Below are positions 3,835 to 7,725 of a DNA stretch of 7,725 bases, piece after piece. A model generated the notes under the pieces. That model was not told the origin of the DNA. It ran no database searches and was given only the letters and a program-made list of their open reading frames with translations. Every line of letters starts with the position of its first letter. Positions within the stretch are counted from its first letter, which is position 1. The position numbers were made by a program, and so were the translations under genes. This DNA is from Gammaproteobacteria bacterium (lineage in GTDB: Bacteria > Pseudomonadota > Gammaproteobacteria > Pseudomonadales > Halieaceae): positions 1 through 7,725 of the forward strand of contig JAOUDU010000112.1 in NCBI GenBank assembly GCA_029859085.1. The letters are read 5' to 3'.

Positions 3835-5781
3835 GTGAAGTTTCGGGTCCTGGTTTCCCTGCCCTGTTTTCTGGTCAGTTTCCTGCTTCAGTATCCTGTA
3901 AGCGCCACCCCGGCTGACACCGGCACGGCTGCAGATTCCCTGTCCGGCGCTCGCCTGCAGTACGAGGAGGCGGTCCGGGCAGTGGACAGGGGGCAGTGGA
4001 CCGAGTACGAGCAACTGCGCCCCGGCCTGGAGGACTACCCCCTGGCCATTTACCTGGATTACTACCAGCTCACCCGGCAGCCGGGGGAGGTTCGCCCGGC
4101 GGATGCCCTGCGCTTTATCGGCCGCAGCGCCGGCTCGCCGCTGCCCAATCGCTTCTCCAACCTCTACCTCAGGCAGGCGGGCAAAGAGCAGCGCTGGAAG
4201 GATTTTCTCCAGGTCAAACCCGACGAGCCCGAGGGCATTGAACTGAAGTGCTACTACTTTCGCGCCAGGCTCGCGGCGGGCGATACCGGGGTTGCCTGGG
4301 AGGGCGCCCGGCGCCTGTGGGATGTCGGCGAGTCGCGCCCCAATGCCTGTGACCCGCTGTTCGCGGCCTGGAAGAAATCCGGCCAGTTGACCGATGACGT
4401 GGTCTGGTCCCGCCAGCTGAAGGCCTTCGACGCCCGCCAGAAGTCGCTGATGACCTACGTGGCGAAACAGGCGGGCCCCGGGCTGGCTCCCTGGGCGGAC
4501 AAACTGCTGGCGGTATACCTGCAGCCGGAAAAAATCCGGCAACAGGCCCTGCCCGCAAGCAGCCCCTATTCGGCGGATATCGCCAGCCATGGACTGGCAC
4601 TGCTGGCGCGGTACAACCCCGAAAAGGCGCTGCAATTCCTGAATGACTACCAGGGTGAACTCGAATTCAGCGCGCAACAGTTGCGCCAGGTGGAGTATGC
4701 CATTGCGCTCAACAGCCTCTTCGCCAGGGTGCAGGCGCCCTGGCTGCAGGGGGCGCTGGAGCGCCTGCAGGATGACAAACTGGTTGAGATCCGCCTGCGC
4801 TGGGCCCTGGCGGAACAGGACTGGGGGGCGCTGGAGCAGACCCTGCCACTGTTGTCACCCTCGGGCAGGGAGGCCGAGGTGTGGCGTTACTGGCAGGCCG
4901 TGGTGCTGGAGCAGCGCGGCAAGGCCGCCGAGGCCAACACGATACTCGCCAGCCTGGCGCAGGAGCGCAGTTACCACGGCTTCCTCGCAGCGGACCGGCT
5001 GGGCAAAGCCTACAGTTTCAACCACCAGGTACCCGTGCTGGACGCCAGCACCGCCAACGCGCTGCAGCAGCTGCCGGTAGTGCAGCGGGTCGGCGAGCTG
5101 AATTTCCACAAGTCCTGGAACCTGGCGCACTCCGAGTGGTATTACCTGCTGCAGGAGAGTGACGACAAGACCCGCAACGAGCAACTGGCGCAGCTGGCCT
5201 CCCGGCAGGGCTGGTATCGCATGGCGATTGACGCAGCCTCCCGGGCGCAGGCCTGGGACGCCCTGGAGCTGCGCTTCCCCACACCCTATCGCAACACCTT
5301 CCAGCGCTACGGGTCGGCCCAGCAGGTGCCCAGCACGGAACTGATGGCGATCGCCCGCCGGGAGAGCGCGTTCTATCCCCAGGCCCAGTCCCCGGTGGGC
5401 GCCCGCGGCCTGATGCAGCTGATGCCGGCGACCGGCAGGCAGGTGGCGTCGGCCCTGGGCCGCAGGGACGGGAGCACGGACCTGTTCGAGGTGGATCACA
5501 ATGTATTGCTCGGCAGCGCCTATTACCGGCAGTTGCTCGACCGCTTCGGGGGTAACCGGGTATTCGCGCTGACCGCTTACAACGCGGGCCCCAACCGGGT
5601 GGACCGCTGGCGCCATGAGCCGGGGGAGGGGGTGCCGGTGGATGTCTGGGTGGATACCATTCCCTACAAGGAAACCCGGGAGTACGTCCAGGCCGTGCTG
5701 TTCTACAACGTGGTATTCCAGTACCTGTTGGGTGATACTGCCAGCCTGCTGAACCCGGCGGAGCGCAACGCGCTGTACTGA
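3835..5781 (+). CDS. slt: soluble lytic murein transglycosylase Slt (Slt70 type)
   Basis: The 648-residue periplasmic enzyme cleaves the MurNAc-GlcNAc bond of peptidoglycan, leaving 1,6-anhydro-MurNAc ends for wall turnover. A signal peptide (MKFRVLVSLPCFLVSFLL..., cleaved near residue 26) is followed by a long alpha-superhelical U/L region (about 35-480) with paired helices, then the C-terminal catalytic SLT domain (about 490-640). The catalytic glutamate is E510 in IARRESAFYP, close to the position in the E. coli 645-residue precursor. PVGARGLMQLMPATG and ALTAYNAGPNRVDRW are the other SLT signatures. The GTG at 3835 is chosen because AAGAGGTGG lies about 9 bases upstream and the signal peptide begins there; a TTG at 3775 would add a 20-residue cysteine-rich piece that spoils the signal. 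It is complete, with nothing odd, and 67 bases before arsS. Confidence 0.96.
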   Translation: MKFRVLVSLPCFLVSFLLQYPVSATPADTGTAADSLSGARLQYEEAVRAVDRGQWTEYEQLRPGLEDYPLAIYLDYYQLTRQPGEVRPADALRFIGRSAGSPLPNRFSNLYLRQAGKEQRWKDFLQVKPDEPEGIELKCYYFRARLAAGDTGVAWEGARRLWDVGESRPNACDPLFAAWKKSGQLTDDVVWSRQLKAFDARQKSLMTYVAKQAGPGLAPWADKLLAVYLQPEKIRQQALPASSPYSADIASHGLALLARYNPEKALQFLNDYQGELEFSAQQLRQVEYAIALNSLFARVQAPWLQGALERLQDDKLVEIRLRWALAEQDWGALEQTLPLLSPSGREAEVWRYWQAVVLEQRGKAAEANTILASLAQERSYHGFLAADRLGKAYSFNHQVPVLDASTANALQQLPVVQRVGELNFHKSWNLAHSEWYYLLQESDDKTRNEQLAQLASRQGWYRMAIDAASRAQAWDALELRFPTPYRNTFQRYGSAQQVPSTELMAIARRESAFYPQAQSPVGARGLMQLMPATGRQVASALGRRDGSTDLFEVDHNVLLGSAYYRQLLDRFGGNRVFALTAYNAGPNRVDRWRHEPGEGVPVDVWVDTIPYKETREYVQAVLFYNVVFQYLLGDTASLLNPAERNALY

Positions 5782-5801
5782 GCCCGGTCCGATTTAACCG
5801 C

Positions 5802-5825
5802 CGGCAAGCCGACTTCCGCTTGCCG
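5802..5825. repeat. hairpin between slt and arsS
   Basis: CGGCAAGC (5802-5809) and GCTTGCCG (5818-5825) form a perfect 8-base stem with an 8-base loop, 20 bases after the slt stop. No T run follows on either strand, so it is not a standard intrinsic terminator. It may stabilise the slt 3' end or attenuate read-through into arsS. Confidence 0.6.
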
Positions 5826-5848
5826 CCACAACAAACGGCAAAAAGCCC

Positions 5849-6811
5849 ATGCAGGATACCCGGCCACTGCTGCTGGAGACTGATTTTCCCCCGCTCGCTC
5901 GCGGTGAACTGACTGCCTTGCAGGTCAACCTGGGTTATGTCTGCAATCTCAGCTGCGCGCACTGCCATGTAAATGCCGGGCCCACCCGCACCGAGTCCAT
6001 GGACCTCACCACCGTCAACCAGGTGCTGGCGCTGCTGGCGCGGGAGCAGATAGACCTGCTGGACCTGACCGGTGGCGCGCCGGAGCTGAACCCCCATTTT
6101 CGCTACCTGGTGCGTGAGGCCAGGGCGCTGGGCGCGCGGGTGGTGGATCGCTGCAATCTCACCGTGCTGTTCGAGCCCGGGCAGGAAGACCTGGCACAAT
6201 TCCTGGCCGCGCAGCAGGTGGAAATTACCGCCTCGCTGCCCTGCTACCTCGAGGACAACGTGCAGGAGCAGCGCGGCAAGGGCGTTTACGCCGACAGCAT
6301 CCGGGCGATCCGCGAGCTGAACCAGCTGGGTTATGGCATCGACCCGGCGCTGGTGCTGAACCTTGTTTACAACCCGGTAGGAGCTGTCCTGCCGCCACCC
6401 CAGGCGGCGCTGCAGGAGGATTACCGGCGTGAGCTGGGGCAACGCTTCGGCATCAGCTTCAACCAGCTCTACACGATCACCAATATGCCCATCAGCCGGT
6501 TCGGCGCGGTACTGCTGTCCCGGGGCCAGTACCTGCCCTACATGCAGTTGCTGCGGGATAATTTCAGCGCCGCCAATCTCGATACCGTGATGTGCCGCAA
6601 CCTGCTGAGTATCGACTGGCAGGGCTACGTCTACGACTGTGACTTCAACCAGATGCTTGACCTGCCCCTGCTGGCGAGTGACCGGCGCAGCCATATCACC
6701 CGGCTGCCGGCGGCGGCGCGGCTGGCGGGCAGCCCGATCCGCACCGGCGAACACTGCTACGGTTGCACCGCAGGGCAGGGCAGCAGCTGTGGTGGCGCGC
6801 TGGGGGCGTAA
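5849..6811 (+). CDS. arsS: arsenosugar biosynthesis radical SAM protein ArsS
   Basis: This 320-residue radical SAM enzyme is of the TIGR04167 type. ArsS is known to add the 5'-deoxyadenosyl group of SAM to trivalent dimethylarsenic, an early step in arsenosugar formation. The 4Fe-4S motif CNLSCAHC (C32, C36, C39) follows the typical strand LQVNLGYV; DLTGGAPELN is the SAM-binding GG region. The C-terminal part carries C249, C264 and the tail CYGCTAGQGSSCGGALG (C303, C306, C314), probably binding a further cluster. Some family members use selenocysteine; here every such position is a cysteine codon and no in-frame TGA occurs. ATG 5849 has only a poor ribosome site, which may mean low expression. 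Its TAA overlaps the next ATG by one base, so translation is coupled. No arsM is visible in the window. Confidence 0.93.
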   Translation: MQDTRPLLLETDFPPLARGELTALQVNLGYVCNLSCAHCHVNAGPTRTESMDLTTVNQVLALLAREQIDLLDLTGGAPELNPHFRYLVREARALGARVVDRCNLTVLFEPGQEDLAQFLAAQQVEITASLPCYLEDNVQEQRGKGVYADSIRAIRELNQLGYGIDPALVLNLVYNPVGAVLPPPQAALQEDYRRELGQRFGISFNQLYTITNMPISRFGAVLLSRGQYLPYMQLLRDNFSAANLDTVMCRNLLSIDWQGYVYDCDFNQMLDLPLLASDRRSHITRLPAAARLAGSPIRTGEHCYGCTAGQGSSCGGALGA

Positions 6812-7488
6812 TGGCCGTGACCGTGGGCTTCGTCATTCCGGTGCTGAACGAACAGGACCGCATCGCCGCACTGCTGGGCTATTTACGCGAGCATTTTCCC
6901 GACAGCGAACTGACGGTGGTGGACGGCGGCAGCCGCGATCGCACGGTGGCCGCCGCGCTGCCCCTGTGCACCCGCCTGCTGCTGGGCGATCCGGGCCGGG
7001 CGGCACAGATGAACCTGGGCGGCCGCTCCACCAACACCGATTACCTGTGCTTCCTGCACGCGGATTCCGTGCCCGGGGTGAGTGCCGGGCAATTGCAGGC
7101 CCGCCTCGCGAGCGGGCCGGCCTGGGGTTTTTGCCGGGTGCGGCTGAGCAGTCCCCGCCCGGTGTTCCGGGTGATCGAGTGGTTCATGAACCTGCGCTCG
7201 CGACTCACCAGTGTCGCCACCGGCGACCAGATGCTGTTCCTGGAGCGGGCCGTGTTCGAGCACAGCGGGGGCTTCGACGATATCCCGCTGATGGAGGACG
7301 TGGCGTACAGCAAGCGCCTGCGCCGCCTGGCGCCACCGCTGGTGATCGCGGAGCCGGTGCTGTCGTCCAGCCGCCGCTGGGAGCAGCGGGGGGTGTTGCG
7401 CACGACGCTGGCCATGTGGGCCCTGCGCCTGGCCTATTGCGCCGGGGTTTCCCCCAGCCGCCTCTGGCGCTACTACTATGGCTCCTGA
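6811..7488 (+). CDS. family 2 glycosyltransferase, arsenosugar cluster (TIGR04283 type)
   Basis: This is a 225-residue GT-A fold glycosyltransferase. The N terminus VGFVIPVLNEQDRI is the usual GT2 opening. The nucleotide-sugar site shows VVDGGSRDRT (36-45), the metal-binding acidic motif is FLHADS (81-86), and the catalytic-base region is MEDVAYSKRLRR from residue 161. Proteins of this kind regularly sit beside ArsS and are annotated as arsenosugar-pathway glycosyltransferases, though the exact donor and acceptor are not established to my knowledge. The ATG at 6811 overlaps the arsS stop (TAATG), with GGGG just upstream; an in-frame ATG at 6763 inside arsS lacks support. It lacks long hydrophobic segments apart from a weak C-terminal patch, so it is probably cytoplasmic or peripheral. 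It overlaps the next gene by 11 bases. Confidence 0.92.
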   Translation: MAVTVGFVIPVLNEQDRIAALLGYLREHFPDSELTVVDGGSRDRTVAAALPLCTRLLLGDPGRAAQMNLGGRSTNTDYLCFLHADSVPGVSAGQLQARLASGPAWGFCRVRLSSPRPVFRVIEWFMNLRSRLTSVATGDQMLFLERAVFEHSGGFDDIPLMEDVAYSKRLRRLAPPLVIAEPVLSSSRRWEQRGVLRTTLAMWALRLAYCAGVSPSRLWRYYYGS

Positions 7489-7725
7489 CCCGGCGCCGCA
7501 GTCCGGCGGTTGCCTGTTTATCCAGTTCGCCCGGGAGCCGGTGGTGGGTTCGGTGAAAACCCGCATGATTCCCCACCTGTCGCCACAGCAGGCCTGTGAC
7601 CTGCACCGCGAGCTGGTGCTGTGGACCGCGACTACGCTGGTGGGGGCGAGGCTCGGGCCGGTGGAAATGGCCGTGGCGGGGGAGGAGGGAGACGCCCTGT
7701 TCGAAGCTTGCCGGGGCGTGGGGGT
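7478..7725 (+). CDS. TIGR04282/DUF2064-type transferase, 5' part only
   Basis: The first 82 codons are present and the gene continues past the window edge. The opening FIQFAREPVVGSVKTRM (residues 14-30) is the characteristic nucleotidyl/glycosyltransferase A loop of the TIGR04282 (DUF2064) family, normally about 200 residues, and LSPQQACDLHRELVLWT follows as the first helix. Members neighbour ArsS and the TIGR04283 glycosyltransferase in the rSAM-associated arsenosugar cluster. The GT-A-like fold suggests it activates or transfers a sugar, but its reaction is not firmly known. The ATG lies 11 bases inside the preceding gene without its own strong ribosome site, so translation is probably coupled. 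The catalytic acidic motifs lie beyond the visible part. Confidence 0.88.
   Translation, partial: MAPDPAPQSGGCLFIQFAREPVVGSVKTRMIPHLSPQQACDLHRELVLWTATTLVGARLGPVEMAVAGEEGDALFEACRGVG

Noticed and set aside
5018..6754. Minus-strand open frame of 578 codons
   Set aside because: It lies antisense to slt and arsS, both certain by catalytic motifs; long antisense frames are expected in G+C-rich DNA. The product is rich in Arg, Pro and Gln without domains.
6639..7556. Plus-strand open frame of 305 codons
   Set aside because: It is out of frame with arsS and the TIGR04283-type glycosyltransferase, whose motifs are unmistakable; it is a G+C-rich shadow frame.
1..7725. CRISPR array, rRNA, riboswitch or insertion sequence
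   Set aside because: No regularly spaced repeats, rRNA-like stretches, recognisable aptamer cores or transposase reading frames were seen.

Overview
The window joins two kinds of DNA, with a tRNA-Arg(CCT) gene between them. Positions 1 to about 2930 look like accessory DNA: moderate G+C, small genes all on the minus strand, long untranslated gaps and several short inverted repeats. Positions 3008 to 7725 look like chromosomal backbone: clearly higher G+C, tightly packed plus-strand genes and conserved families. The E. coli-like Slt, the sigma32-type promoter and the encoded CCA of the tRNA suggest a gammaproteobacterium, perhaps a marine one. The lineage is inferred only from the look of the proteins.

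Accessory half. In order: an ArsN2-type GNAT acetyltransferase (119-577) in a setting resembling a degenerate integron gene cassette; a small exported protein with a lysine-rich tail (936-1178) and a clean intrinsic terminator; a multipass membrane protein with four DUF347 repeats (1610-2368); and a 66-residue single-span protein with a glycine-zipper helix (2596-2796). Palindromes built from CCGCTTT/AAAGCGG recur in the gaps, and a near-identical 20-mer lies at 1-20 and 721-740. The low-coordinate side of the tRNA is its 3' end, where integrative elements usually insert. This fits a genomic island, but no integrase or second attachment site is visible.

Backbone half. A small heat-shock protein (3243-3665) has a textbook sigma32 promoter and, upstream of it, an Fnr/Anr-like palindrome. 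It ends at a strong hairpin. Next come the soluble lytic transglycosylase gene slt (3835-5781) and, 67 bases on, a translationally coupled set: arsS (radical SAM, arsenosugar biosynthesis), a family 2 glycosyltransferase of the TIGR04283 type, and the start of a TIGR04282-type transferase that runs off the window. The last three overlap by 1 and 11 bases and resemble the known arsenosugar cluster, in which methylated arsenic is joined to a deoxyadenosyl group and then further processed.

I see no wholly new multi-gene system. The points most worth checking are the possible dual control of the heat-shock gene, the cassette-like setting of arsN2, and the repeat family in the island half.
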